From Dictyobacter aurantiacus (GTDB lineage: Bacteria > Chloroflexota > Ktedonobacteria > Ktedonobacterales > Ktedonobacteraceae): 64,000 nucleotides of DNA. The position numbers and the translations under genes were made by a program. The DNA lies in assembly GCF_003967515.1 (NCBI RefSeq), contig NZ_BIFQ01000001.1, positions 3,596,001 through 3,660,000 of the forward strand, in the 5' to 3' direction. The notes below the pieces were generated by a model. The model made no database searches and had not been told where the DNA came from. It was given only the letters and a program-made list of their open reading frames with translations. The stretch's first letter is position 1, and every line of letters starts with the position of its first letter. Of this stretch, positions 37,535 through 46,192 are shown in pieces.

Positions 37535-38386
37535 ATGAGCGATGATTTGTTATGGAAAGTTCCCGAGGGTGAGCACGTTAAATTAAAGGAGTATGATCCG
37601 GATTATGTGCATCCTTCATTCAAGCATGATGAGGCGGATGAGGTGCTGGCACAACTGGGTCGTGAGATGGATGAACTGCAGGAACTGCTGGCGGCGGCCC
37701 AGCACCATAGCCTGCTGATGGTCTTACAGGGTATGGATACCAGTGGGAAGGATGGCACGATCCGCCATGTCTTTTCGAACATGAACCCGCAGGGCTGCCG
37801 CGTGACATCATTTAAGGTGCCGACGCCTGAGGAGGCCGCGCACGATTTTCTCTGGCGTATCAACAACGCGGCCCCTCCCAAAGGGGTGATCGGTGTTTTT
37901 AATCGTTCGCAGTATGAGGATGTGCTGGTAGTGCGTGTCCACAATCTGGTGCCCGAGGATGTCTGGAAACGGCGCTACAAAGAGATCAACCATTTTGAGA
38001 AGCGGCTGGCCGACAACGGGACGATTATCCTCAAGTTCTTTTTGCATATCAGCCGGGATGAGCAGGCAGAGCGCTTGCAGGCTCGTGTCGATGAAAAAGA
38101 TAAGGCCTGGAAGATTTCGAGCAGCGATTTTGTTGAGCGGCAGTACTGGGATGACTATCAACAGGCGTATGAGGATGCTTTGAGTCAGTGTAGTACCGAC
38201 GAGGCGCCGTGGTATATCGTTCCGGCCAACCATAAATGGTACCGCAACCTGGCGATCGCACAGACGCTGGTCGATACCATGCGTAAGTATAAGGATGAGT
38301 GGAAAGCTGACCTTGAGGAGCGCGGCCGCAAAGAGCTGGAAGCGCTGCAGCAGCTCCGTGATAGCGGCAAGTTTAATGGACTATAG
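37535..38386 (+). CDS. ppk2: Polyphosphate kinase 2 family protein
   Basis: PPK2 enzymes move phosphate between polyphosphate and nucleotides. The protein has 283 residues. Walker A is MVLQGMDTSGKDGTIRH (about residues 63-79), then FKVPTPEEAAHDFLWR, then Walker B-like GVFNRSQYEDVLVVRVH and the lid region with FLHISRDEQAERL. The C-terminal APWYIVPANHKWYRNLAI is characteristic of the PPK2 group that phosphorylates AMP or ADP; the subclass is not certain. The ATG at 37535 has GGAG 8 bases upstream; the ATG at 37523 is too close to AAAGG. It is convergent with the Y-family polymerase-like gene. Confidence 0.9.
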   Translation: MSDDLLWKVPEGEHVKLKEYDPDYVHPSFKHDEADEVLAQLGREMDELQELLAAAQHHSLLMVLQGMDTSGKDGTIRHVFSNMNPQGCRVTSFKVPTPEEAAHDFLWRINNAAPPKGVIGVFNRSQYEDVLVVRVHNLVPEDVWKRRYKEINHFEKRLADNGTIILKFFLHISRDEQAERLQARVDEKDKAWKISSSDFVERQYWDDYQQAYEDALSQCSTDEAPWYIVPANHKWYRNLAIAQTLVDTMRKYKDEWKADLEERGRKELEALQQLRDSGKFNGL

Positions 38387-38390
38387 TCTG

Positions 38391-38406
38391 AACCGGCCAG
38401 CCGGTT
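38391..38406. terminator. Short hairpin between convergent ppk2 and polymerase-like gene
   Basis: AACCGG, loop CCAG, CCGGTT lies 5 bases after the ppk2 stop and 20 bases beyond the opposing gene's stop. The stem is short and has no T-run, so termination here is tentative. Confidence 0.35.
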
Positions 38407-38426
38407 GGGGGCGCACCTCTGTGAGC

Positions 38427-39839
38427 TTACGGGGCTGACAGCTTGCGCGTCAGCCGGCCGCGAGCTCTTGCGGGCGGTGGATAGTAGGTGGTGGGCGCGG
38501 TAGTGATCATGTCGCCGACGCGCAGCTGCACCTGCAGGTAGCGCATGCCCGCCTTATGGTAGTGGGCGAACAGCATCAGGCTATGATGGGCGATGATATC
38601 AGCTTGATCGGTATGCCGGTCCAGCAGGAGCTGACCGCCGATTGTCTCTTCGGGCATGGTAAAGGCCATCTCTTCCCCATCCTCGCCAGAGACCAGCTTG
38701 CGTGTATGACGCCGGATCTGATTGGGCCAGAGGACTAACGCGATGGATTGCCCCTTTAGACGCTGCTCCAGCAGGCGCTCGCTCAGATACGCGGCCAGTT
38801 TATTGAGGGCGCTACAGGTTTCGTCCGCATCGGCCTGGTGGTGGAAGCGTACGCGGGCATTCTGGCTCAGCGGCGGCGCGTCTGGGACCACCAGGCTATC
38901 GTCATCCCCTATGGCTACGCGATAGAGCCATCCTCCCAGTGGACCCAGGCGGCGGACCAGCCCTTCCTCGGTGAGGGCCGCGACCTGCGCGAATGACGTG
39001 ATGCCAAAGTCGCGCAGATGGGCGACCATATCAGCTACGGCCACCGGGTCTACCTGCCCGTTTTTCGCTTCGCCGTTGTGCTGCTGACCCGGTTCGTTGA
39101 GCTCTGGTAAGGCTGTAGCCAGTCCGCTACCGGCGGCTCGCATACGCGTAAGCAGAGAGAGCGGCAGCGTCTGCACGAATGAAGCCTCGCGTCCATGTGG
39201 GATATAGAGGACGCCCTGTCGACCATCTTTGCGGCTCATCAAGGCCGCCAGTTCGGCCGTGGATTTACCATTGGCAACGCCGATCAGGGCGCTCAGCCCC
39301 ATTTCAGCGATCTCCGCGCACAGACGTTCCGCCAGCATCACAGGACTGGTAAAGGGGATCTCACAGCCACGTAGATCGATGAAGGCATCGGAGACAGGCA
39401 GCGTTTCAATGATGCGCGAGTAGGCGCGATAGCGGTCCTTGAGCTGCTGCAGGACCGGCTGATATTGGTCATACGAAGCGGGCAAGAAGCGGGTACGGGG
39501 AGCCAGGCGATGGGCGCGGCGTAGCGGCATGCCCGGCACAAGCCCCTGGCGCGCGGCCGCCGGTGACACGTCGATGACGCGTCCCGGTTCATTGGGGCGC
39601 CCGGTTCCGGTGCCGACGATGAAGCTCTGACCGCGTAGCGAGGGGTCCAGGAGCTCTTCCATCGTGCAATAGAAGTGGTCGATGCGTACATGCATAACAC
39701 CCTGACGGAGTCGGGCACGTTCCGCTGCGCGGGCCGCCTCGTCGACTTCGTTGGTCGCATGGTACGGTGGCTGCTCGTCCGTCATAGGTTCAGAGCTCTG
39801 TGTCGCCTGTCGTGATGATGATCGCTGAAATTGTTGCAT
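38427..39839 (-). CDS. Y-family DNA polymerase-like protein, catalytic residues altered (ImuB-like)
   Basis: 470 residues. The palm and fingers of Y-family polymerases are recognisable: VMHVRIDHFYCTMEEL (residues 48-62), AAARQGLVPGMPLRRAHRLAP, the FLPASYDQYQPVLQQL block and LIGVANGKSTAELAA. Active enzymes have an Asp two residues before the MD-type Asp and an SxDE motif. Here the first is Arg52 (RID) and the second reads VSDAFID (Ser150-Asp151). Two of the three metal-binding acids are therefore replaced, as in ImuB-type accessory proteins of mutasomes. No imuA, dnaE2 or lexA gene is in the window. A role in translesion synthesis as a scaffold is inferred. Confidence 0.78.
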   Translation of the reverse strand: MQQFQRSSSRQATQSSEPMTDEQPPYHATNEVDEAARAAERARLRQGVMHVRIDHFYCTMEELLDPSLRGQSFIVGTGTGRPNEPGRVIDVSPAAARQGLVPGMPLRRAHRLAPRTRFLPASYDQYQPVLQQLKDRYRAYSRIIETLPVSDAFIDLRGCEIPFTSPVMLAERLCAEIAEMGLSALIGVANGKSTAELAALMSRKDGRQGVLYIPHGREASFVQTLPLSLLTRMRAAGSGLATALPELNEPGQQHNGEAKNGQVDPVAVADMVAHLRDFGITSFAQVAALTEEGLVRRLGPLGGWLYRVAIGDDDSLVVPDAPPLSQNARVRFHHQADADETCSALNKLAAYLSERLLEQRLKGQSIALVLWPNQIRRHTRKLVSGEDGEEMAFTMPEETIGGQLLLDRHTDQADIIAHHSLMLFAHYHKAGMRYLQVQLRVGDMITTAPTTYYPPPARARGRLTRKLSAP

Positions 39840-40052
39840 AGCATTCTTCTATAGTATAATATCTTTGTTGGGCGAACGGCAAAAAATGTGGTAGATCCCC
39901 CCTACAATAACCAACGCACGGACGTGTGCGAGTTCGCATATCAATGACTCAAGCTATAGAGCCGTAATTTCTCGCCCATCGATTCTTTCTATTATATACC
40001 AAAATTCTGCTTATGCCTATCCAGCCCGACCCGTTCACCGCCCTCTCCCTTT

Positions 40053-40104
40053 AGCAAAACGAGAAAAGCGGACAGCACGTGCTGTCCGCTTTTCTCGTTT
40101 TGCT
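40053..40104. terminator. Loop-less 52-bp perfect palindrome downstream of the DfsB-like gene
   Basis: The 26-base arm beginning AGCAAAACGAGAAAAGCGGA is exactly self-complementary around CACGTG. It lies 45 bases after the minus-strand stop of the ClbS/DfsB-like gene, whose transcript would read a stem followed by AAAGGGAG rather than Ts. It may still act as a terminator. Confidence 0.6.
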
Positions 40105-40148
40105 CGATCTTAAATTGAATGTCTTGAGGCTATCCGCGGCTTGAGCAC

Positions 40149-40634
40149 CTACCGGCTCGCCAACCATTTCTGGATGTTCTGTCCATGCTCCTGGAAGTGC
40201 TCAAATGTATTTCCCGCTATGTTGGGCCAGACCGGATTGCCTTTCCACTGTTCAAGTGGCATGTTAAGCTGTTCCTCTGATAGCCGCTCCACGGCCGCCC
40301 TGGTCTGCTGATAGGTGGTGGTGAAATCGTTGAGAATATCAGCGGCTGAACGATCCTTGTTCTTCTGGTAATACAGCTCGTTTTCTTCGTCCTCGCTCAT
40401 GCCGGGCGTAGGATTGGGAAAGGTCGTCTCTTTATTGTAGATCGCGGTCAGGACACCGACCAGGTATTTTTGCCAGACGGTGAGGTGGGCGATGTTATCT
40501 TTGACCGACCACTTGCCATTGACGCCGGGTGTGCTTAACTGCTGCTCGCTCAATGGGGCCAGCAAGGTTGTGAACTGCTCATAGCCTGTTTGCATACGTT
40601 GCAACAGTTCGGTTTTGGATATGTGTTTCGTCAT
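40149..40634 (-). CDS. ClbS/DfsB-family four-helix bundle protein
   Basis: 161 residues resembling the DinB-like/DUF1706 group: KTELLQRMQTGYEQFTTLLAPLSEQQL, then GKWSVKDNIAHLTVWQKYL, a central Asn/Pro loop, and a C-terminal GNTFEHFQEHGQNIQKWL. Family members include ClbS, which hydrolyses the genotoxin colibactin, and DfsB, implicated in resistance to toxic metabolites; the substrate here is unknown. AGAAGG precedes the ATG by about 9 bases. It lies 64 bases downstream of the isochorismatase-family gene on the same strand, probably in one operon opposite a WYL regulator. Confidence 0.82.
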   Translation of the reverse strand: MTKHISKTELLQRMQTGYEQFTTLLAPLSEQQLSTPGVNGKWSVKDNIAHLTVWQKYLVGVLTAIYNKETTFPNPTPGMSEDEENELYYQKNKDRSAADILNDFTTTYQQTRAAVERLSEEQLNMPLEQWKGNPVWPNIAGNTFEHFQEHGQNIQKWLASR

Positions 40635-40698
40635 GTGTTCTTATCCTTCTTAAGTTCTTAAGTTCTTAAGTTCTTACAATCTTTTCGCTGTTGTTATA

Positions 40699-41238
40699 TT
40701 AATTTATGACCGCGCTGGTTGGTTGGACCCGGATCACTGCGTCGTCGGTGTCAAAGCCGTTCAGGGTGTCGTTATAGAAGGCCACAATCTGTTCTTCACT
40801 CAATAGATCGGTATCGAATGTCAGGTGGGCATCGCTGACCAACGTCACGTTGTAGCCAAAGGTGGTGGCGCGGCGGACCGTGGTATCGACGCAGTATTGG
40901 GTCTGGCCACCGGCGGCGATCAGGTGTTTAACGCCATATTTTTGCAGCGTCTGCTGTAGCGTCGTCTCATAGAAGGCGTCTGAGGCGCGCTTATTGACCA
41001 CGGCTTCACCGGGTTGGGGTGCGATCGCCGGATGTATCTGCCAGCGGGCACTACCAGTCTCCAACCCATGGCCTTTAGGACCATCATGTTGAACGTAGAT
41101 CACTGGAATATTGGAGGATCGAGCATACTCCAGCAGGGTTTGCATATTGCTCAATGCCTCCGTATGGTGCGCCGAATCCGCGTTGATCATGCCAACCTGG
41201 ATATCGATAATGACCAGTGCTGTATCTTTTTGATCCAT
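40699..41238 (-). CDS. Isochorismatase-family cysteine hydrolase
   Basis: 179 residues with the Asp-Lys-Cys triad of the family: Asp12 (LVIIDIQVGM), Lys83 (VVNKRASDAFYET) and Cys116 (GGQTQYCVDTTVRRA). Members hydrolyse isochorismate, nicotinamide, N-carbamoyl compounds and similar amides; the substrate cannot be chosen here. It is cytoplasmic with no signal peptide. It is divergent from the WYL regulator (147 bases apart), which may control it and the DfsB-like gene downstream. An AAAGGGATAG lies before the ATG. Confidence 0.88.
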   Translation of the reverse strand: MDQKDTALVIIDIQVGMINADSAHHTEALSNMQTLLEYARSSNIPVIYVQHDGPKGHGLETGSARWQIHPAIAPQPGEAVVNKRASDAFYETTLQQTLQKYGVKHLIAAGGQTQYCVDTTVRRATTFGYNVTLVSDAHLTFDTDLLSEEQIVAFYNDTLNGFDTDDAVIRVQPTSAVIN

Positions 41239-41385
41239 ACTATCCCTTTCCTGCGGCCACTGCGTTGTTTTTCCTTACCCCTTGAGTTTATCTGCCAAAG
41301 AGGATAAAATCCGCCCTAAAAGGATCGTATTTTTGTGCCTTGCCAGAAATTCGATTAATCGCGAGATGGAAAGGAAATTCGCCCG

Positions 41386-42339
41386 ATGTATTTCCCTACA
41401 ACGCGTGTCCTGACGGTGCTGGAGCTCTTGCAGTCCAGACAGCAGATGAGTGGACAGGAGCTGGCGGAGCGGCTAGAGGTAGATCCCCGCACGGTCAGGC
41501 GCTACATTACGATGTTGCAGGACCTGGGCATCCCGGTCGAGGGGGTGAGGGGTCGCTACGGCTCGTATCGCCTGCGACCGGGTTATAAGCTGCCGCCCTT
41601 GATGTTCAATGATGATGAGGCGCTGGCCCTGACGCTGGGATTGCTGGTCGGACGCAAGATGGGGCTGACCATGGCGACACCGGCGGCCGAGGGGGCGCTA
41701 GCCAAGATTGAGCGCGTACTGCCACAATCCATTCGCGAGCGCGTACAGGCGGTGCAGGAGACGCTGGTGGTGGATGTCACGCCGACCGGTGCTGTGCCGC
41801 GCGGCGAGGTGGTGCTGGATCTCAGCGAGGCCGCGCGCCAGCGTCACACGGTGCATATGCACTATCGAGCATACGTGGGACAGGAGACCGAGCGCGACCT
41901 GGATCCCTATGGCCTGGTCTATCGCTCCGGCTACTGGTACGTGGCGGGCTACTGCCATCTGCGCGCCGACCTGCGTACCTTTCGCCTGGATCGTATCGTG
42001 GCGGTCGAGGTCCTGACGCGGACGTTTAAGCGGCCAGAGGCGTTTGATTGTCTGGCCCTGGTGCGCAAGGCGATCCCTTCGACGCCGTCGACCTGGTTTG
42101 TGGATGTCGTGCTCAAAACCACGCTAGAGGAGGCCCAGCGCATCGTGCCACCGGCGCTGGCCGTGCTAGAGCAGATCGAGGATGGCGTAGAGCTGAAATG
42201 CTATGTGGATCATCTGGACTGGCTGGCCTGGGTCTTGATCCGCCTGCGCTGTCCATTCGTGGTGCGCCAGCCAGGGGAATTGCGCGATGAGCTGTTCAAA
42301 CTGGCTCAACAGATCACAGACCTGGCTGAGCGCACCTGA
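41386..42339 (+). CDS. WYL-domain transcriptional regulator (YafY type)
   Basis: 317 residues. The N-terminal winged helix-turn-helix (residues about 5-60) contains LTVLELLQSRQQMSGQELAE followed by RLEVDPRTVRRYI. The central WYL domain (about 140-215) has DLSEAARQRHTVHMHYRAY and DPYGLVYRSGYWYVAGYCH, then the LRTFRLDRI block. A C-terminal WCX-like region follows. WYL domains bind small ligands or nucleic acid. A GGAAAGGA sequence is upstream. Its divergent position from the isochorismatase and DfsB-like genes suggests they are its targets. Confidence 0.9.
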   Translation: MYFPTTRVLTVLELLQSRQQMSGQELAERLEVDPRTVRRYITMLQDLGIPVEGVRGRYGSYRLRPGYKLPPLMFNDDEALALTLGLLVGRKMGLTMATPAAEGALAKIERVLPQSIRERVQAVQETLVVDVTPTGAVPRGEVVLDLSEAARQRHTVHMHYRAYVGQETERDLDPYGLVYRSGYWYVAGYCHLRADLRTFRLDRIVAVEVLTRTFKRPEAFDCLALVRKAIPSTPSTWFVDVVLKTTLEEAQRIVPPALAVLEQIEDGVELKCYVDHLDWLAWVLIRLRCPFVVRQPGELRDELFKLAQQITDLAERT

Positions 42340-42363
42340 AGAGGGTGATGATCCATCAAAATG

Positions 42364-43596
42364 CTATGAAATCTCCTTACCTTGCAGCGCATCCATGAGT
42401 TCGCGCAAAAAGAGCTCGGCGTCCGTAACCAGTCCGGCGGCCTGGAAGCTACCGCGATCGGCCAGTTTGGTGACGACTGACTGGTTGATGTCTACGACCA
42501 CTGTACGCACATGAGCGGCCAGCAGGTTGCCAGTGGCGATGGCGTGCAGCATGGAGGCCACCATGATGGTCATCTCGACGCCCTGCACCTCTTCGCGCAT
42601 GCGCGCCTGGGCCTGCTGCATATCGGAGATCACGCCGGGCATAGGACCGTCGTCGCGTACTGAGCCGGCCAGGACCATAGGGATGTGACGTTTATGGGCC
42701 TCGTAGGTGATGCCCTCGCGCAGCAGTCCGGCCTCAATGGCCTTATCGATCGAGCCAATGGCGCGGATCGCGTTGATGGCGCGCAGATGGTTGCGGTGCC
42801 CCCCCTCGACCTGCTCGCCGCTCTTCAGATTGACGCCCAGCGAGGTTCCGAACAGGGCCGATTCCACATCATGGGTGATAATAGCATTGCCACCGAAGAT
42901 GACCTGAACGTAGCCCATGCGGATCAACTCGGCTACGTAGCGTCCGGCGCCGGTGTGGATGACGGCTGGTCCGAGCACAAACAGGATCTTACCATTGCGG
43001 GCACGCACCTCGCGCATCTGGCGCGCGATATTATGAATGGCCAGCACCTTGGCCTTTTCGGACGAGACATCGCTCTGCATAAAGGCAAAAGGGTCGCGCT
43101 CACGTTCGCGCGCGTAGGGCTGCACGCGAATGCCATCGTGTCCGATTACCACTTCCTCACCGACCTGTACATCGTGCATCGGACGGCAGGTAGCTCGATT
43201 GTGCTCGCGATCGACTGCGATTGCCACGTCCATCTCGATATTCTCAACGTTGACCCATTGTCCATTCAAACGAACCTGCGTCGGCAGGTTCGTCGTAGAG
43301 TAGAATTTAGCTGGCAGGACCCCTGGCTGCTCGACGCGCGCCGTATGCACGTCTTCGGCATGCAAGAGGACCGCACCAAGCTGCTGGAGCTCTGAAATGA
43401 TGCGATCCAGTATCTCATCATTTGGTGCCGAGACCTTGAGGCGCACATAGCTGGTATCGTCTTTCGTCGCCCCGACCTGCATCTCCTCCACATCAAAGTT
43501 ACCACCACGATCCATAATCGTATCCCAGGCACGCGGCAACGTCCATGAGTCGATTATGTGTCCACTCATCTCTATTACTTCATGTACTGTAGGCAT
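42364..43596 (-). CDS. LOR/SDH-domain protein (TIGR00300 family, ornithine cyclodeaminase type)
   Basis: 410 residues. The N-terminal region (MSGHIIDSWTLPRAWDTIMDRGG, then the VRLKVSAPNDEILDRIISELQQLGA block) and the C-terminal Rossmann region (KILFVLGPAVIHTGAG, VIFGGNAIITHDVE, then GGHRNHLRAINAI) match the archaeal and cyanobacterial TIGR00300 group, which includes an archaeal ornithine cyclodeaminase and the C-terminal part of the arginine-degrading ArgZ/AgrE. The likely reaction, ornithine to proline plus ammonia, is inferred. ATG at 43596 is chosen; a GTG at 43605 adds three residues. The WYL gene converges on it from upstream. Confidence 0.75.
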   Translation of the reverse strand: MPTVHEVIEMSGHIIDSWTLPRAWDTIMDRGGNFDVEEMQVGATKDDTSYVRLKVSAPNDEILDRIISELQQLGAVLLHAEDVHTARVEQPGVLPAKFYSTTNLPTQVRLNGQWVNVENIEMDVAIAVDREHNRATCRPMHDVQVGEEVVIGHDGIRVQPYARERERDPFAFMQSDVSSEKAKVLAIHNIARQMREVRARNGKILFVLGPAVIHTGAGRYVAELIRMGYVQVIFGGNAIITHDVESALFGTSLGVNLKSGEQVEGGHRNHLRAINAIRAIGSIDKAIEAGLLREGITYEAHKRHIPMVLAGSVRDDGPMPGVISDMQQAQARMREEVQGVEMTIMVASMLHAIATGNLLAAHVRTVVVDINQSVVTKLADRGSFQAAGLVTDAELFLRELMDALQGKEIS

Positions 43597-43854
43597 TGCT
43601 TGCACTCACTTTTCTTTACAACGCTCGCAACGGGAGCCATAGTCTTGCTGCCTAGTGTATGCGGCCCGTGTACGAATGTCAATCGCCGTCCATCGGTTTA
43701 CAGTAGGGAGGGGAAGCAAACGGGCAATGGGACATTTGCACCATGTATCCTTGCCTGCCGAACACTATATTTATTCTTAGAAGAGCTTTGCATTATAAAT
43801 TATCAATCAACCCTCGTGAAGCTTTGATATATTGAAAAGGAAAGAAGGCTGGCT

Positions 43855-44397
43855 ATGTCTCTGCGTCTTTCAAAAACGATCTGGATTACGATGAGTACCT
43901 GTGCCGTGCTATTGGGTATCTGGGCGGGAGTGGGTTCTGCTCAGGAGCATTGGACCTTTTTCGGCTCCCTGCTTGGATGGATCGCTTTTCCTGCGGGTGT
44001 TGTGCCGTTTCTTACACGGAACTTTTCAAACGATTATGACAGGATAGCCTGGATTATCTCTCTGATCTATCCACTGGCCATGCTCGTATATGCTGTTTTT
44101 GTGTATTGGACCATGTACGAGGGGGCGAAAAAGCGCCTGGCGTTGCTGTTTGTAGTTATCTCGGCCCTTATCAGTACGCTGGCATCGATCCCCGCCGCTG
44201 TGCTCGCGATGCGTTCCGTTCAGGAGATGAAAGGCCCTCTCTGGAAGTTGTTTATCAACTACGCTCCTGCTCTAGCAAGCCATGGTTTTATCCTGATCAA
44301 TTTATTGATCTCGGTCCTGCTCGGCTGGGCTATCGGATGGGCCATCTTTACCCTGCGGCATAAAAGACGCCGGCATGCGGTCCAACTCGAAGCTTGA
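43855..44397 (+). CDS. Four-helix membrane protein of unknown function
   Basis: 180 residues with about four to five hydrophobic helices (near 10-28, 37-55, 65-86, 93-117 and 140-165) and a basic C-terminal tail (RHKRRRHAVQLEA). No family is recognised. An AAGAAGG precedes the ATG by about 8 bases. It converges on the Cas4-like gene and has no same-strand neighbours, so context says little. Confidence 0.65.
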   Translation: MSLRLSKTIWITMSTCAVLLGIWAGVGSAQEHWTFFGSLLGWIAFPAGVVPFLTRNFSNDYDRIAWIISLIYPLAMLVYAVFVYWTMYEGAKKRLALLFVVISALISTLASIPAAVLAMRSVQEMKGPLWKLFINYAPALASHGFILINLLISVLLGWAIGWAIFTLRHKRRRHAVQLEA

Positions 44398-44510
44398 AGC
44401 CTGAATTCTTTCATATGTCCAGATTTCAAATCTCTCATGTTTATAAACAGGCTTGGACGCATCGACGTTAGATGGTGTTTCCGAGGTAACCACTGACAAT
44501 AGCCCGGCAT

Positions 44511-45512
44511 TTATTTGCCCTGGCCGACGGGGCAGATGGGCTGATAGATGCAGGCGCGACATTTGGTGGCCTTCTGCTTTTGCAGCGCGGGTGGCATCTC
44601 AGCGCTGCTCAGTTCCATCTGCTTGAGGTGGCGCAGGACCTTTTTGCGCAGGGCGGGTGTGTACTCGATGGGGAACTCGCGATCGGTATAGCGCAGGATG
44701 CCGTGCGTGGGGGGCTCCTCGGAGTACTCTTCGAGGATGAGGCAGTAGGTGGCGACCTGGAGGGCGTGGTGGCTCTCGGGTGCCATGGAGTTTAGCGCCA
44801 CCGGTTTGATGTCTACCGGCAGCAGGCGGTTATCGGGCAGCTTGACGATATAGGCTGGCTTGCCATGCAGGGAATGTTCGTCCGAGGTAATCGGCTCACC
44901 CAGGCCATCGACATTCTCGTACATCAGCTCACCGAAGGGGAGTCCCAGCGCCTGGTGGTGTTCACGTACCAGTTTTTCACGCTGCACGCGGCGCTCATTG
45001 AAGAGGAGCGCGAAGCAGGCTACGGAGAATATGAGGAGCGCGATACCGGCGACAAAGATGACCTCTCCAAACATGGTAGCGGTGAAGAGCTTGAGGAACA
45101 GGGTGACCAGCGAGAGTCCAACCAGCACAATGCCGAAGCTTAGCATAACCAGCGCCAGGGAGAGCAGGCGGCGCACCTTGGGATGGCTCCCGACGGCCTC
45201 ATCATATTCTTCTTCCAACGCCTCGTCGTCCATCTCGGGTAGTTGCCTGGTGGCCTGGTATTCCTGCTCGAAGGCGCCCCGACGCACCAGGATCTGCTCG
45301 ATGACCTGGTAGTCGGGAACGTGTGGCGCCTGCGAACCATATTCTTGTTCTATCTCGACCATCTGCGCGAAGAGCTCCTCGTTATTGGCATGCACGGCCG
45401 GGTCGTACTGCTCATGCCACCAGACGAGGGGGCAATACTCGTATTGGGCGATCTCTGTGGCGTTATAGGCGCGCTTCAGGGGAAGCGTATTGTACTGTTT
45501 GGAATTTTGCAT
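44511..45512 (-). CDS. Membrane-embedded Cas4/Dna2-like PD-(D/E)XK nuclease
   Basis: 333 residues. The N-terminal AYNATEIAQYEYCPLVWWHEQ and the C-terminal KCRACIYQPICPVG supply four cysteines in the Cas4/Dna2/AddB arrangement for a 4Fe-4S cluster. Between them are GKPAYIVKLPDNRLLPVDIKP (an acidic residue with DxK) and HHALQVATYCLILEE (the QxxxY helix), the usual core of these nucleases. Two hydrophobic helices (about 130-160 and 165-187) are inserted after the first Cys region, which is unusual. The ATG at 45512 is preferred; the longer frame overlaps the HD gene. It lies 37 bases after the HD-domain gene. No cas genes or CRISPR are nearby. Confidence 0.75.
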   Translation of the reverse strand: MQNSKQYNTLPLKRAYNATEIAQYEYCPLVWWHEQYDPAVHANNEELFAQMVEIEQEYGSQAPHVPDYQVIEQILVRRGAFEQEYQATRQLPEMDDEALEEEYDEAVGSHPKVRRLLSLALVMLSFGIVLVGLSLVTLFLKLFTATMFGEVIFVAGIALLIFSVACFALLFNERRVQREKLVREHHQALGLPFGELMYENVDGLGEPITSDEHSLHGKPAYIVKLPDNRLLPVDIKPVALNSMAPESHHALQVATYCLILEEYSEEPPTHGILRYTDREFPIEYTPALRKKVLRHLKQMELSSAEMPPALQKQKATKCRACIYQPICPVGQGK

Positions 45513-45549
45513 TGTGTATTTTTGCTCGGACTCCGTGACGGGCTCGTAA

Positions 45550-46149
45550 CTAGCGAGCCACCTCTGGCTGCGTCTGTTCTGGTGTGCCAGCCAGGCCCAG
45601 TGCCTCCGCCCTTTCCGCCATGGCCTGGATGACGAAGGCGATATGTTCATTTAAATCAACGTCGAGCTCTGCGGCCCCCTGCATCAGGTCCTCACGATTG
45701 ACGCCGGCGGCGAAACCCTTGGACTTCATCTTCTTGCGCACCGATGATACTTCTAATCCATGAATGCTCTTATTGGGCCGTACCAGCGTGGTGGCGGTGA
45801 TCATGCCGGTAATTTCATCGCAGGCGTAGAGCCCTTTGGAGAGCAGATCCGTGCGTGGATGGGTCGCGGCGTTGACGTCGTTGTGGGCCAGGATCGCGTA
45901 GATGATGCGCTCGTCGTAGCCCTCAGATCGCAGCCAGCCGGCCGCCACCCTGGTATGTTCATTCAGGTCCGGATACTCCTCATAATCGCAATCATGGAGT
46001 AATCCAGTCATTGCCCAGAGCTCTTCATCCTCGCCATATTTGCGTGCATAGGCGCGCATGGCGGCTTCAACCGACAGCATATGCTTCTGCAAGTTCTCAT
46101 TTTTTACATGGTTTGTCATTAAGGTGTATGCATCATTACGTGTTGGCAT
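45550..46149 (-). CDS. HD-domain phosphohydrolase
   Basis: 199 residues. Metal-binding motifs are HMLSVEAAM (first His), LLHDCDYEEYPD (the His-Asp pair), HTRVAAGWL and ILAHNDVNAATHPRTDL, as in HDIG-like hydrolases of the small cytoplasmic type. Substrate is unknown; relatives act on nucleotides or second messengers. A much longer open frame upstream (to 46572) is an artefact of the LysR gene on the same strand; AGAGGGA 5 bases before ATG 46149 fixes the start. The Cas4-like gene follows closely and is probably co-transcribed. Confidence 0.85.
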   Translation of the reverse strand: MPTRNDAYTLMTNHVKNENLQKHMLSVEAAMRAYARKYGEDEELWAMTGLLHDCDYEEYPDLNEHTRVAAGWLRSEGYDERIIYAILAHNDVNAATHPRTDLLSKGLYACDEITGMITATTLVRPNKSIHGLEVSSVRKKMKSKGFAAGVNREDLMQGAAELDVDLNEHIAFVIQAMAERAEALGLAGTPEQTQPEVAR

Positions 46150-46192
46150 TGTTTCCCTCTTACTACATACAAACGCGGCAAATTTGCCTCTA

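Noticed and set aside
45513..45650. Extension of the Cas4-like protein upstream of 45512
   Set aside because: It overlaps the HD gene and is unlike the family start.
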